Below are positions 33,554-42,276 of a DNA stretch of 64,000 nt, one piece after another. The notes beneath the pieces were generated by a model. That model saw only the letters and a program-made list of their open reading frames with translations. It had not been told where the DNA came from and did no database searches. Each line of letters starts with the position of its first letter. Position 1 is the first letter of the stretch. The position numbers and the translations under genes are program-made. The stretch covers positions 124,001 through 188,000 of the forward strand of contig JANQSN010000028.1 of the NCBI GenBank assembly GCA_028284045.1, read 5' to 3'. Origin of the DNA: Alphaproteobacteria bacterium. GTDB lineage: Bacteria > Pseudomonadota > Alphaproteobacteria > DSM-16000 > Inquilinaceae.

Positions 33554-34457
33554 GAACGATCCCCCCTACCGCACGCGGCTGTGGGCGCTGTTCGCGCGCG
33601 ACGCTCATCAGGCCGTCGTGCTGCGCCGCGGGCCGCGCCGCCATTTCCGCCTCAGCACCTGGGATACCCACACCGACCGCTTCACCCATGGCCAGTGGAT
33701 GACCGGGGACGTCACGCTCTACGACCTGTCGCCCGACGGGACCAAGCTGATCTACTGGGCCTACCAATACGGCATGGCCGCCGTCCGGCGCCGCCAGCGG
33801 GCAGAGGCCGAGGCCCGCCCCGCCGGCGAAACCTACGACCCCGTGTCCACCCGGTCGCGCCGCAGGTCCACCGCCAAGCGCGCCTACCGGAAGATGCCGC
33901 GCTATCTGCGGGACGACCCCGCCTGGCCGCAGCCTCCCGCGTCGCGCGGGCGGCCCAACACCGGCGTTTGGACGGCGATCAGCACGCCACCCTATTTCTC
34001 CGCGCTGGCGATCTGGCCCAGCTTCGGCCATTGGACCGGCGGCGGCTGGTTCGCCGGCAGCCACGAACTCGTGCTGCTGGAGGGCGATTGCGGCATGACA
34101 GCGAAGCAGAACGCCCCGCTGCCGCGCCGGCTGAAGATCCGTCCCGCGACCCTGACCGAACGGCGCCAGATGGCCCGCTACGGCGCTGCGGCCCGCCCAC
34201 TCTACGACGGGGACGAAGCCGGCAAGCCCCTGGCGTCCCGCCTGCAGGCGGAAGGTGCCCGCTGGGTCGACTGGACCTATCCCGCCCCCACCGGCGACCT
34301 GCTGTTCGCCTGCGACGGGCGGATCTGGCGGCTGAGGAACTGGCAAGGCCCCGAACAGACCGACCTGATCGCCACGGCAACGATGATCGCCGATTTCCGC
34401 GACATGACCTTCGCCAGTCTCCCGCCCCCGGCCAGCGCGATGAGCTGGGGCCGGTGA
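33543..34457 (+). CDS. Hypothetical protein
   Basis: This is a 304-residue soluble protein without signal peptide or membrane helix. It begins [57 protein letters not shown] and is rich in Trp, Arg and Pro. Paired segments such as LYDLSPDGTKLIYWAYQY and FGHWTGGGWFAGSHELVLLEG suggest beta-rich repeats like those of propeller proteins that report display-type values, but no domain can be named. It overlaps the YbaN-like gene by 11 bp, so the two are probably co-expressed. Confidence 0.65.
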   Translation: MSPENDPPYRTRLWALFARDAHQAVVLRRGPRRHFRLSTWDTHTDRFTHGQWMTGDVTLYDLSPDGTKLIYWAYQYGMAAVRRRQRAEAEARPAGETYDPVSTRSRRRSTAKRAYRKMPRYLRDDPAWPQPPASRGRPNTGVWTAISTPPYFSALAIWPSFGHWTGGGWFAGSHELVLLEGDCGMTAKQNAPLPRRLKIRPATLTERRQMARYGAAARPLYDGDEAGKPLASRLQAEGARWVDWTYPAPTGDLLFACDGRIWRLRNWQGPEQTDLIATATMIADFRDMTFASLPPPASAMSWGR

Positions 34458-34559
34458 TACGGACGCCCGGCCGACGGGAACCGGACCGCGATGGCAAGAC
34501 CCTAGTCTCTCTATGGACAAGGATGGACAAGGTCGGTTGGATCTGCGATCACCAAGGAG

Positions 34560-34745
34560 ATGGTGCCTTCTCCTCCAAGAGGAACGGGCTGAAAAGGGAA
34601 CACGGTGCGGTGTAGCCATCAGGCGCCAAATCCGTGACTGCCCCCGCAACTGTGAGCGGCGAGCGACCCCGACGGAAGACCACTGGGCCGAGGCCCGGGA
34701 AGGTTCGGGAGAGCGGCGACCCGCGAGTCAGGAGACCTGCCATCG
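34560..34745 (+). promoter_or_regulatory. Cobalamin riboswitch
   Basis: This leader RNA has the hallmark elements in order: GGTGCC and AAGAGGAACGGGCTGAAAAGGGAA at the 5' side, the conserved GCCACTG-like core around TGACTGCCCCCGCAACTGT, CCACTGGG with GGCCCGGGAAGG, and the B12 box AGTCAGGAGACCTGCC at 34726-34741. It lies on the plus strand upstream of the small membrane protein and the ABC metal importer. High adenosylcobalamin should switch off expression. Confidence 0.93.
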
Positions 34746-34834
34746 CCACCACGATCTAACCCGGGGCGGGGTGTCCTGGACGGAGGCGATCATGGTCAAC
34801 GCGGGCAACGCCGTTAGAGACCCCGTTCGCGTGC

Positions 34835-34872
34835 ACGTCCCGCCGCAGCGGAGGCGGCGATGCACGGGACGT
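34835..34872 (+). promoter_or_regulatory. Hairpin downstream of the cobalamin riboswitch, possible expression platform
   Basis: ACGTCCCG (34835-34842) pairs with CGGGACGT (34865-34872), with a further short inner stem in the loop. A pyrimidine-rich run (TTCTTCCCC) follows directly. It sits between the B12 box and the first gene at 34985, so it could serve as a terminator or ribosome-access switch. Confidence 0.4.
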
Positions 34873-34984
34873 TCTTCCCCTCGACCTTTCCCTCAAAAAG
34901 GCATCTCGTTGCCTTAGACCGGCAGCCCGCCGCAGCATCGGCCAGCCGCACGTCGTTCCTGCGTGGTTCGGCGAGGCATGCGCC

Positions 34985-35152
34985 ATGAGCGGCACCCCGG
35001 ATCCGGTCGAGACGATGGCCGCAGGGCATCATGAGGGCCGCGAAGGAAATCTGCGGGCCTGGTGCCTGAGCGAGATGAGCGTCGCCGGCCTGGTCGCCGG
35101 CGCGCTCGGCCTCTGCGCCGTGCTGTGGCTCGCCGTGCTCGCGGTCCTCTGA
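34985..35152 (+). CDS. Small single-pass membrane protein of the riboswitch operon
   Basis: This 55-residue protein is not one I recognise. The first half is polar and carries two adjacent histidines and acidic residues (MAAGHHEGREGN), possible metal ligands; the second half is one transmembrane helix (VAGLVAGALGLCAVLWLAVLAVL). Its TGA stop overlaps the ATG of the ABC ATPase (TGATG), which supports real translation. It is the first gene after the cobalamin riboswitch. It does not match CbtB by eye. An accessory role in metal import is inferred from position only. Confidence 0.65.
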   Translation: MSGTPDPVETMAAGHHEGREGNLRAWCLSEMSVAGLVAGALGLCAVLWLAVLAVL

Positions 35153-35916
35153 TGGCGACCGTTCTTCAGATCCGCCACCTGTCCATCGGCTATCCCGGCC
35201 TGACGCTCGCCGCGCGGTTGTCCTTCGACATCGACGGTGGGACCACGCTGGCGGTGCTGGGGGCCAACGGCTCCGGCAAGAGCACGTTCGTGAAGATGCT
35301 GCTGGGCCTGTTGCCGCCGCTCGCCGGGCAGTTCGCCTGGCCGGCGGGCCGCCCGCGGGAAATCGGCTATCTCGCGCAGATGACGGAGTTCGACCGCCGG
35401 TTCCCGATCCGCGTCCGCGATCTGGCCGCCATGGGGGCATGGCGCGGTTTCGGCCTGTGGTCGGGCCTCGACCGGGCGGGGCGCGGCCGGGTGGCCGCCG
35501 CGCTCGACGAGGCGGGTGTCTTGCCAATCGCCGATCAGCCCTTGCACACGCTGTCCGGCGGGCAACTGCAACGCGCCCTCTTCGCGCGCGTCATCGTGCA
35601 GGACGCGCCGCTGATCCTGCTCGACGAGCCGTTCGCCGCGGTCGACCAAACCACCGAGTCTCATCTCCTGTCGATCATCCGGCGCTGGCGCGCCGACGGG
35701 CGGGCGATCGTGCTGGTGGTGCACGACCTGTCCTCCGTGCTCGACCACTGCACCCACGCGCTGCTTCTCGGCGGCGGCGTCGCCACCCACGGCCCGGTGG
35801 AGAGCGTGCTGACGCCCACGCGGCTGGTCGCGCAGGGCTACCTGTCGGAAAGCCAGGCCGCGTGGATGTTCCGCGCCGGGGCGGCCAACGCGGACCCGAA
35901 GGTCGCCCATGGTTGA
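35152..35916 (+). CDS. ABC-3-family metal transporter, ATP-binding protein
   Basis: This is the 254-residue ATPase of a zinc/manganese-type (cluster 9 / ABC-3) importer. Walker A is GANGSGKST (37-45), the signature is LSGGQLQRALFARV, Walker B is LILLDEP and the switch His is in VVHDLSS. The start ATG at 35152 overlaps the upstream small gene, and the 3' end overlaps the permease gene by 8 bp. Control by a cobalamin riboswitch suggests that the metal is cobalt rather than zinc, though family members mostly carry zinc or manganese. Confidence 0.9.
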   Translation: MATVLQIRHLSIGYPGLTLAARLSFDIDGGTTLAVLGANGSGKSTFVKMLLGLLPPLAGQFAWPAGRPREIGYLAQMTEFDRRFPIRVRDLAAMGAWRGFGLWSGLDRAGRGRVAAALDEAGVLPIADQPLHTLSGGQLQRALFARVIVQDAPLILLDEPFAAVDQTTESHLLSIIRRWRADGRAIVLVVHDLSSVLDHCTHALLLGGGVATHGPVESVLTPTRLVAQGYLSESQAAWMFRAGAANADPKVAHG

Positions 35917-36817
35917 CCTGCTGACCGAGATGTGGGGCTTCGCCTTCATGCGGCGCGCCTTCGTGGCGACCACCGTGCTGTCGGCCTCGGTCGCGCCGGT
36001 CGGCGCCTTCCTCGTGCTGCGCCGGCTGTCGCTGGCGGGCGAGGCGATGGCCCATGCGATCACGCCGGGCATCGTCATCGGTTTCGTGATGGCCGGGCTG
36101 TCGGTGATGTCGCTGTTGATCGGCGGCCTGATCGCCGGCGTCGGGGTCGCGGTCCTGACCGCCCTTCTCGCGCGCAAGACGATCCTGCGCAGCGATGCGA
36201 GCCTCGCCTCGCTCTACCTGATCGCACTGGCGGCGGGCATCTTCATCCTATCGGCGGCGGGGTCCGCCGTGCCGCTGAAGAGCTTCCTGTTCGGCTCCAT
36301 CCTCGGGATCGACGACGCCTCGATGATCCTGGTGGGCGGCGTCGCGACGGTCACGCTGGTCAGCTTCGCAGTGCTACTGCGCCCCCTGATCGCCAGCACC
36401 TGCGACCCGGTGTTCTTCGAGGCGCAGGCCCGCCACCCGATGCTGGTGGAACAGGGGTTCATGCTGCTTCTGGTGCTGAACCTGCTGGCCGCCTTCAAGA
36501 CGCTGGGCACGCTGATGGCGGTCGGCCTGATGATCCTGCCCGCGACCGCGGCGCGCTACTGGTCCAGCACGATCACCGGTCAGTTGATCCTGGGTTTCGT
36601 CTTTGCGCTGGCGAGCTGCTGGATCGGTCTCACCCTCTCCTACGTCCTTCCGGAAACGCCCTCCGGCCCCGCCATCGTGCTGGTCGCCGGCGGGTTCTTC
36701 CTGATCTCCCTGCTTTTTGCGCCGCTCGGCTTCGGCCGGCGGCTCAGAAAGCGGCAAACCGGGCAGGACCTGCCGGCCCTGTCCACTCCCAACGCACCTG
36801 AACGGAGGACTCGATGA
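35909..36817 (+). CDS. ABC-3-family metal transporter, permease
   Basis: This 302-residue permease has about eight to nine membrane helices and the ABC-3 family pattern: APVGAFLVLRRLSLAGEAMAHAITPGIVIGFVMAG, then KSFLFGSILGID, and FKTLGTLMAVGLMILPATAARYW, the loop thought to contact the ATPase. It overlaps the ATPase gene by 8 bp and the receptor gene by 4 bp. As in the family, one permease gene is expected to form a homodimer. Confidence 0.9.
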   Translation: MVDLLTEMWGFAFMRRAFVATTVLSASVAPVGAFLVLRRLSLAGEAMAHAITPGIVIGFVMAGLSVMSLLIGGLIAGVGVAVLTALLARKTILRSDASLASLYLIALAAGIFILSAAGSAVPLKSFLFGSILGIDDASMILVGGVATVTLVSFAVLLRPLIASTCDPVFFEAQARHPMLVEQGFMLLLVLNLLAAFKTLGTLMAVGLMILPATAARYWSSTITGQLILGFVFALASCWIGLTLSYVLPETPSGPAIVLVAGGFFLISLLFAPLGFGRRLRKRQTGQDLPALSTPNAPERRTR

Positions 36818-37713
36818 CCCTTTACACTCCGCTGCGCACGGTCGCGGCATCGGCCGTCATGACCCTCGTCGCGTGGCCCGCGGCGGCACATGACGACGCG
36901 ATGCAGATTGTCGCCAGCTTCTCGATCCTCGGCGACATGGTGGAGGAAGTGGTGGGCGATCTCGCCACCGTGACGACCATCGTCGGACCCGACGCGGACG
37001 CCCATGTCTACCAACCCTCCGTCGCGGATGCGCGCGCGGTGGCGGAGGCGGACGTCATCTTCGTCAACGGTCTGGGGTTCGAGACGTGGTCCGACACGCT
37101 GATCGCGGAGTCGGGAACCGAGGCGACCATCCATGTCGCCACCGACGGCATCATGCCGATCGAGGTCGATGGCGAGATCGATCCCCATGCCTGGAATTCG
37201 CTGCCGAACGGCGTCCTCTACGTGCGCAACATCGCCGACGCCGTGGCCGAGGCGATGCCCGACCACGCCGATGAGATCGCCGCCAATGCCGAGGCCTACA
37301 TCGCCGAGTTGGAGGCGCTGGACGCCGAGACCCGCGCGCAGCTCTCCGAGCTGCCGGACGATCGGCGCACGGTGGTGACGGCGCACGACGCCTTCGGCTA
37401 TCTCGCGGACGCCTACGGACTGAACTTCCTTGCCCCCGTCGGCATCGACACCGAGGCCGAGCCGTCGGCGCAGGATCTCGCCGTGCTGATCGAGCAGTTG
37501 CAGGCCGAGGGTGCGGCCGCGCTGTTCGTGGAGAACATCACCAGTCCGGCGCTGGTGGAGCAGATCTCCGACGAGACGGGCATCGAAATCGGCGGCCGGC
37601 TCTTCTCCGACGCCCTGTCGGAACGCGGCGGCCCGGCGACCAGCTACCTCGCGATGTTCCAGCACAATCTGGGCGCGCTTCTCGACGCGCTCGGCAGCGA
37701 CGTCGACGGCTGA
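36814..37713 (+). CDS. ABC-3-family metal-binding receptor (ZnuA/AztC-like)
   Basis: This is a periplasmic metal receptor of 299 residues with a signal peptide ending WPAAA. The four expected ligands can be placed: His64 (DAHVYQPS), His125 (DPHAWNS), His191 (TAHDAFGY) and Asp266 (FSDALSE). The His-rich loop found in many zinc-binding ZnuA proteins is absent. GGPATSYLAMFQHNLGALLDAL closes the protein as in AztC-like receptors. The three-His plus Asp site fits zinc, manganese or cobalt. It is the last gene of the riboswitch operon. Confidence 0.9.
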   Translation: MTLYTPLRTVAASAVMTLVAWPAAAHDDAMQIVASFSILGDMVEEVVGDLATVTTIVGPDADAHVYQPSVADARAVAEADVIFVNGLGFETWSDTLIAESGTEATIHVATDGIMPIEVDGEIDPHAWNSLPNGVLYVRNIADAVAEAMPDHADEIAANAEAYIAELEALDAETRAQLSELPDDRRTVVTAHDAFGYLADAYGLNFLAPVGIDTEAEPSAQDLAVLIEQLQAEGAAALFVENITSPALVEQISDETGIEIGGRLFSDALSERGGPATSYLAMFQHNLGALLDALGSDVDG

Positions 37714-37725
37714 GGTTTTTCTTGG

Positions 37726-37803
37726 CTGGGTGGCACCACCCAGTATGTCGGGACGTACCTAAGGGGCTCAAACCGGCGAGGCGGCGCCAAGAGCGTCGCC
37801 TCG
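37726..37803. terminator. Two stem-loops between convergent metal-transport operons
   Basis: CTGGGTGG (37726-37733) and CCACCCAG (37736-37743) form a perfect palindrome with a 2-bp centre; CGAGGCG (37777-37783) and CGCCTCG (37797-37803) form a second stem. They lie between the stop of the ABC receptor gene (plus) and the stop of the VIT gene (minus). No T-run follows either, so a termination role is inferred from position. Confidence 0.4.
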
Positions 37804-37846
37804 TCCCTGGTGCCGCACGCCGACGCGAACGTCAGCGTCAAAACGG

Positions 37847-38560
37847 TTAGCCGACAAATCCGCTAACAAGCGATCCGGCGGCGAAGGTGGCTGCCATGGC
37901 CAGGGCACCCCAGACGGCTGTTCGAATCATGGCGGACGGCACGGGCGCGCCGCCTGTCCAGGCCCCAAGCGCGCCGAGGGCCAGGAGCGCAATCAATGTA
38001 GCAACAAGGACGCTCGGCACGATGAACCCTGCGGATGCGAAAAGCGCAGCCGCGAGGGGCAGCAGTCCGGCGCAGGCGAAGGCCGACCCGGACGCGAACG
38101 CCGCCCGTCGAGGGCTTGCGGCATGCAGCGCCAGCAAGCCCACCTCGTCGCGAAGATGCGCTTCGAGCGCACCGCTGCGCGTCAGTTCCTTCGCGACTTG
38201 TTCGGCCGTTGCACGGCTCAAGCCGCGTTTGCGATAGATCGCGGCCATTTCTGCCAGCTCGCCCTCCGGATCGTCTCTGAGGGCGCGCTGTTCGCGCATG
38301 ATCTCGGCACGCTCGATGTCCGCTTGCGACGACACCGAAACATACTCGCTCGCCGCGATCGACATCGCGCCGGCGACCAACCCGGCCAAGCCGGTGGCCA
38401 GCACGATGTCCGCCGTCGAAACCGCCGCTGCGACGCCGATCAGAAGGGACGAAATCGACACGATCCCGTCGGTCGCCCCGAGCACGGCAGCGCGAAGCCA
38501 GTGGCTGCGTCCGAGACGATGCGGATCGTCAGGATGGGTCGCCGCGAAGGTCTCATCCAT
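37847..38560 (-). CDS. VIT1/CCC1-family iron/manganese transporter
   Basis: This 237-residue membrane protein has the VIT family start WLRAAVLGATDGIVSISSLLIGVAAA and AGLVAGAMSIAASEYVSVSSQAD, followed by a cytosolic helical region with acidic residues (EGELAEMAAIYRKRGLSRATAEQVAKEL) and three more helices. Family members move Fe2+ or Mn2+ out of the cytosol. It lies 111 bp downstream of, and in the same direction as, the manganese-type ABC importer operon, so importer and exporter may share control. Confidence 0.88.
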   Translation of the reverse strand: MDETFAATHPDDPHRLGRSHWLRAAVLGATDGIVSISSLLIGVAAAVSTADIVLATGLAGLVAGAMSIAASEYVSVSSQADIERAEIMREQRALRDDPEGELAEMAAIYRKRGLSRATAEQVAKELTRSGALEAHLRDEVGLLALHAASPRRAAFASGSAFACAGLLPLAAALFASAGFIVPSVLVATLIALLALGALGAWTGGAPVPSAMIRTAVWGALAMAATFAAGSLVSGFVG

Positions 38561-38671
38561 GGCGCGGCATAAAGCTGTGATCCTGGCCCGGATGGTTGGG
38601 CGGGGTGGGGCTGACCAGCCTCCTTCTTCGCCACCATGCGCAGGTCGAGTCTGTTCTCGTCTTGTGTGCCA

Positions 38672-39634
38672 TCACTCGGCAGCTTGAGGACTGGGCGCAG
38701 GCGACGAGCCATCAAGTCGCTCAGCCTCTTCATGAGGCGGCCTTACCAGCAGCCCCTTGATACCCGCGTGTCCAGCTCGGCGGTATCGGCGGACCCGTGT
38801 CGCCAGCGCGTCGATGACCGCAACGGCGATGAACAGCAGCCCGAAGAACACCGCCATCGACGCGGAGGTGGCCGCGTTCAGGGCATAGGCGATCCAGAAT
38901 CCCGCAAGGGCCCCAACGACGGCGAAAAGGGCCGTGAGGACGAGCATGACCGAGAGGCGCCGGCTGATCAGGTGGGCGATCGCTGCCGGCACGACCAACA
39001 GCGAGATCACGAGGATGACGCCGGCGGCATGGAAGGCCGTGACCACCGTGACGGACACCAGGAACATGAACGACGTGTTCAGCAGTCTGGTACGCATGCC
39101 AAGGACGGTCGCGAACTGATGGTCGAAGGTCGTCACCTTCAGCTTGGGATAGAAGATCGTAATGAACGCGACGTTCACGGCGAGTACGGCGAGCATCACG
39201 TACAGATACCGCGGGCCGATCGACACGCCGTTTACGCTGAGCTGATGAAAGGCAGCCAGATTCAGGTCGCCGACGAGGACGACATGCGTATGAAGGTGGA
39301 CGTGGCTGAAGTCGAGCGTGATGAAGATGACGCCGGCCGCGAAGAGCGCCGGGAAGAGCAAGCCTTGCGGCGCGTCTCCAGTGACCAATCCGGTCCGGAT
39401 CAGCCACTCGTTGCCGAGCACGACGAGCAATCCGGCCAGCGCCGCGCCGACAATCAGCCACGGCGAATTCAGATCATGGGTAAGGGCGTAGCCGACGACG
39501 ATCCCGGGCAAGACGGCGTGCGCGATGCCTTCCACCAGCATGGCGTTCCGTCGCAGAACAACGAACGCACCGGGCAGCGCGCAGGCCAGCGCCGTGACGA
39601 CGGCGAGCAGGCTCGTCCCGAGGATGAAGCTCAT
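38672..39634 (-). CDS. Manganese/iron ABC transporter permease, second subunit (MntD/SitD-like)
   Basis: This 320-residue ABC-3 permease carries LPGAFVVLRRNAMLVEGIAHAVLPGIVVGY, a His-rich loop (FSHVHLHTHVVLVGDLN) that may be metal-linked, and FHAAGVILVISLLVVPAAIAHLI. A C-terminal tail rich in Arg and Pro extends past the last helix. The ATG at 39634 overlaps the stop of the first permease gene by 4 bp (ATGA). Systems of this type with two permeases are common for manganese and iron (Sit/Mnt). Confidence 0.88.
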   Translation of the reverse strand: MSFILGTSLLAVVTALACALPGAFVVLRRNAMLVEGIAHAVLPGIVVGYALTHDLNSPWLIVGAALAGLLVVLGNEWLIRTGLVTGDAPQGLLFPALFAAGVIFITLDFSHVHLHTHVVLVGDLNLAAFHQLSVNGVSIGPRYLYVMLAVLAVNVAFITIFYPKLKVTTFDHQFATVLGMRTRLLNTSFMFLVSVTVVTAFHAAGVILVISLLVVPAAIAHLISRRLSVMLVLTALFAVVGALAGFWIAYALNAATSASMAVFFGLLFIAVAVIDALATRVRRYRRAGHAGIKGLLVRPPHEEAERLDGSSPAPSPQAAE

Positions 39635-40566
39635 CTGTCCGTCCCTTCGGCGAGCAACGCGCGCCGCAGGGCTTCGCGCGCCCGGGCACGGTGCAGCGCC
39701 GTGGTAATGACGCTGCGACGCGGCGACGCCAGCAAGGAAATCAGGAAGATCGCGAAGAGGACCAGAACGATCACGGGTCCGCTCGGAACGTTGCCCAGCA
39801 TGATCGACAGGTATGCGCCGAAGCCACTTCCGATCCCCCCGAACACGCCTGACAAGGCGACCATGCCGGGCAGGGTTCTGGTCCATTGCCGGGCGGCGGC
39901 GGGCGGTGTGACGACAAACGCGATCATGAGCACGACGCCGACCGCCTTCACGCCGATGACGATGGCGATGACGATCGTGGTGAACATGAGCGTATCGATG
40001 AGCCCGGCGCGGAATCCGAGCACCGTGGAGAGGACCGGATCGAAGGTCCGCAGCGTGAACTCCTTCCAGAACACCAGCATCAGCAGCAGGGCCAAGGCGC
40101 CCACCGCGGTACTGGTGACCAGGTCCGCGATCGTGATGACCGAGGCATTGCCGAACAGGTAGTCGTCGATGCCGCCCTTGCCGGGGAAAGAGCCGTCCGA
40201 AATCACGCGCAACAGAAGCATGCCGGCGCCGAAGAAGAACGTCAGCGAGATGGCCATCGCCGTGTCGATCCGGATCTTCGTCCGCGCGGCGATGGCATTG
40301 GCGAACAGGGCCGAGAGTGTGCCCGTGGCAACCGCACCGACGATCAGGCCCAGCATGTTGCGGCCGTTCACGCCCAGGACCACGACGGCCGTCAGAAAGG
40401 CGAGCAGCGCGCCGGGCAGGGCGGAGTGGGCAACGACGTCGCTGATCAGTGACTGCCTGCGCAGGTATGCGAACGACCCCAAGGCACCGGCCACCAGCCC
40501 GATCACGGAGGTGCCCAAGAACACCATCCGGAAGGTGTGGTTGCCAAAGAACTCGATCAGGTCCAT
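39631..40566 (-). CDS. Manganese/iron ABC transporter permease, first subunit (MntC/SitC-like)
   Basis: This is a 311-residue ABC-3 permease starting MDLIEFFGNHTFRMVFLGTSVIGLVAGALGSFAYLRRQSLISDVVAHSALPG. VGVKAVGVVLMIAFVVTPPAAARQW is the conserved coupling-loop segment. The start at 40566 was chosen over a longer frame from 40686, which would run inside the ATPase gene. The gene begins 7 bp after the ATPase stop. With its neighbour it forms a heterodimeric channel. Confidence 0.88.
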   Translation of the reverse strand: MDLIEFFGNHTFRMVFLGTSVIGLVAGALGSFAYLRRQSLISDVVAHSALPGALLAFLTAVVVLGVNGRNMLGLIVGAVATGTLSALFANAIAARTKIRIDTAMAISLTFFFGAGMLLLRVISDGSFPGKGGIDDYLFGNASVITIADLVTSTAVGALALLLMLVFWKEFTLRTFDPVLSTVLGFRAGLIDTLMFTTIVIAIVIGVKAVGVVLMIAFVVTPPAAARQWTRTLPGMVALSGVFGGIGSGFGAYLSIMLGNVPSGPVIVLVLFAIFLISLLASPRRSVITTALHRARAREALRRALLAEGTDR

Positions 40567-40573
40567 CGGGGCG

Positions 40574-41326
40574 CTACACAGCGGTTGCGAGGAATGCCTC
40601 GGCACCGTCGCGGGCTTCGTAGGCGGTGCGGATGTTCTCTTTGGTGAAGGCCTCGTCCGCCGGCCCTGAGGCGACCACGCTGACATTGAGCAGTGTCACG
40701 TGATCGCAGTAATCCCGCACGGTGGCGAGATGGTGAAGCACCATCACGATGGTCTTTCCCCGGGCCCTCAGGTCTTGCAGCACGTCGACCATCGCCTGTT
40801 GGCTCTTCGCGTCGATGCCCTGGAACGGCTCGTCCATGAAGTACAGGTCCGGCGCCTGCGCCAGGGCACGGGCGAGGAAGGCGCGCTGGCGTTGCCCGCC
40901 GGACAACTCGCCGATCTGCCGGGCTGCAAGGTTTGGGATGCCGGTCTGCTCCAGTGCCGCCATTGCCCGGGCACGCTCGGCCTTGCCGGGGCGCCGGATC
41001 CAGCCCAACTCGCCGTATGTGCCCATCGTGACCAGATCGATGACGGTTGTCGGGAAGTCCCAGTCCACGCTGGTGGACTGGGGCATGTACCCGATCCGGC
41101 GACGGACCTGATCCAGGGGTCGTCCGGAGAAGTCCACGGTGCCGGTCAGCGGCGTCACCAGGCCGAGCATGGCCTTGATGAGCGTCGACTTCCCGGCACC
41201 GTTGGGACCGACGATGCCCATCACGCTGCCAAGCGGAACGCTGAAGTTGACGCCGCGGAGCACCGGCTCGGCGCGGTACGCGACCGACAGGTTGCGAGCC
41301 CGGCAGGCGATGGGCGCCGTGCTCAT
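40574..41326 (-). CDS. Manganese/iron ABC transporter ATP-binding protein
   Basis: This 250-residue ATPase has Walker A GPNGAGKST (40-48), the Q-loop in IGYMPQSTSVDWDFP typical of manganese/zinc importers, signature LSGGQRQRAFLARAL and Walker B LYFMDEP with FQGIDAKSQ. VLHHLATV carries the switch histidine. It overlaps the receptor gene by 4 bp and is followed at once by the permease genes, making a compact four-gene importer. Confidence 0.92.
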   Translation of the reverse strand: MSTAPIACRARNLSVAYRAEPVLRGVNFSVPLGSVMGIVGPNGAGKSTLIKAMLGLVTPLTGTVDFSGRPLDQVRRRIGYMPQSTSVDWDFPTTVIDLVTMGTYGELGWIRRPGKAERARAMAALEQTGIPNLAARQIGELSGGQRQRAFLARALAQAPDLYFMDEPFQGIDAKSQQAMVDVLQDLRARGKTIVMVLHHLATVRDYCDHVTLLNVSVVASGPADEAFTKENIRTAYEARDGAEAFLATAV

Positions 41327-42276
41327 GACCCGCCGGGACCCAGCGCGTCTGCGACGGTTTCAGCGTTGTGGCGGAACACGCCCAGGTAGGTGTCGACACC
41401 GGGATCGGCGCCCAGCGAGTCCGCGAACAACTCCTTGTCTGAAACTTCGACCTCCCAGCCAAGGGCCTCAACCGCCTCCTGAAGGCTGGTGATCGCCTGG
41501 GGGTTGGCCAGGTTGTCCTGGAAGATGACCGGAACCTGGTTCTCGGCGATCAACTGCGCCAGATCGCTCATCTCCCGGGGGCTCATCTGCGCTTCGGAAG
41601 ATACGAAGTCGGTCGCGTAGACCGTGATGTCGTAGGTCGCGCCGAAGTAGTTGAACGCGTCGTGCCCGGTGATCAGGATGCGCGACTCCGCCGGAATCGC
41701 CGACAGCAGTTCCTCCGCCTCTGCGGCCGCGGCCTCGATCTCGGCGACGAAGGCCTCGGCGTTCGCTTGATACTCCGCCGCGCCGTCCGGATCGATCTCG
41801 CCAAGATGGTCGGCGACATATCCCACGATGAGCGACCAGGCTTCGGGGCTGTTCCACACATGCGGGTCGTTCAGCGGGTTGCCCTCATCGTCGGTCTCGG
41901 GCCAGTCCAGCAGCAGCGCCTCGGGGAGCAGTTCACCGACGGCGACCTGCTTGTCCCCCAGGCCCTCCAACAGGTCGTCCATCCGGGCTTCCAGATGCAG
42001 ACCGGTCCAGACGACCGCATCGGCGTTCTGGATCGTCTCGATGTCCTGCGTCGACGGCTGATAGGTGTGGGGGTCGCCGCCTGGCCCGACCATCGTGATG
42101 ACGTCAGCCTCGGGCGCAACGTTGGCGACGGCGTCGGCCAGGTAGCCGGTCGTCGCGTACACCGTCAGGGCGTCGCCCTCGGTCTGGGCAAACGCAACCG
42201 TCGCTGTGCCCGCCAGCAGCAGGGTGGCACTCGCCACCACGCCGATTGCCGGGGACGATTTAGAGTGTGTTCGCAT
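41323..42276 (-). CDS. Manganese/iron ABC transporter metal-binding receptor
   Basis: This is a periplasmic receptor of 317 residues with a signal peptide ending TVAFAQ. Metal ligands can be placed at His70 (GDPHTYQPS), His139 (NDPHVWNS), His205 (TGHDAFNYFG) and Asp286 (FADSLG). VPVIFQDNLANPQAITSLQEA and YLGVFRHNAETV complete the family pattern. The ATG at 42276 is preceded by AGAGG at 7 bp; a GTG directly before it is an alternative. Transcription probably starts near the Fur-like box 250 bp upstream. Confidence 0.9.
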   Translation of the reverse strand: MRTHSKSSPAIGVVASATLLLAGTATVAFAQTEGDALTVYATTGYLADAVANVAPEADVITMVGPGGDPHTYQPSTQDIETIQNADAVVWTGLHLEARMDDLLEGLGDKQVAVGELLPEALLLDWPETDDEGNPLNDPHVWNSPEAWSLIVGYVADHLGEIDPDGAAEYQANAEAFVAEIEAAAAEAEELLSAIPAESRILITGHDAFNYFGATYDITVYATDFVSSEAQMSPREMSDLAQLIAENQVPVIFQDNLANPQAITSLQEAVEALGWEVEVSDKELFADSLGADPGVDTYLGVFRHNAETVADALGPGGS

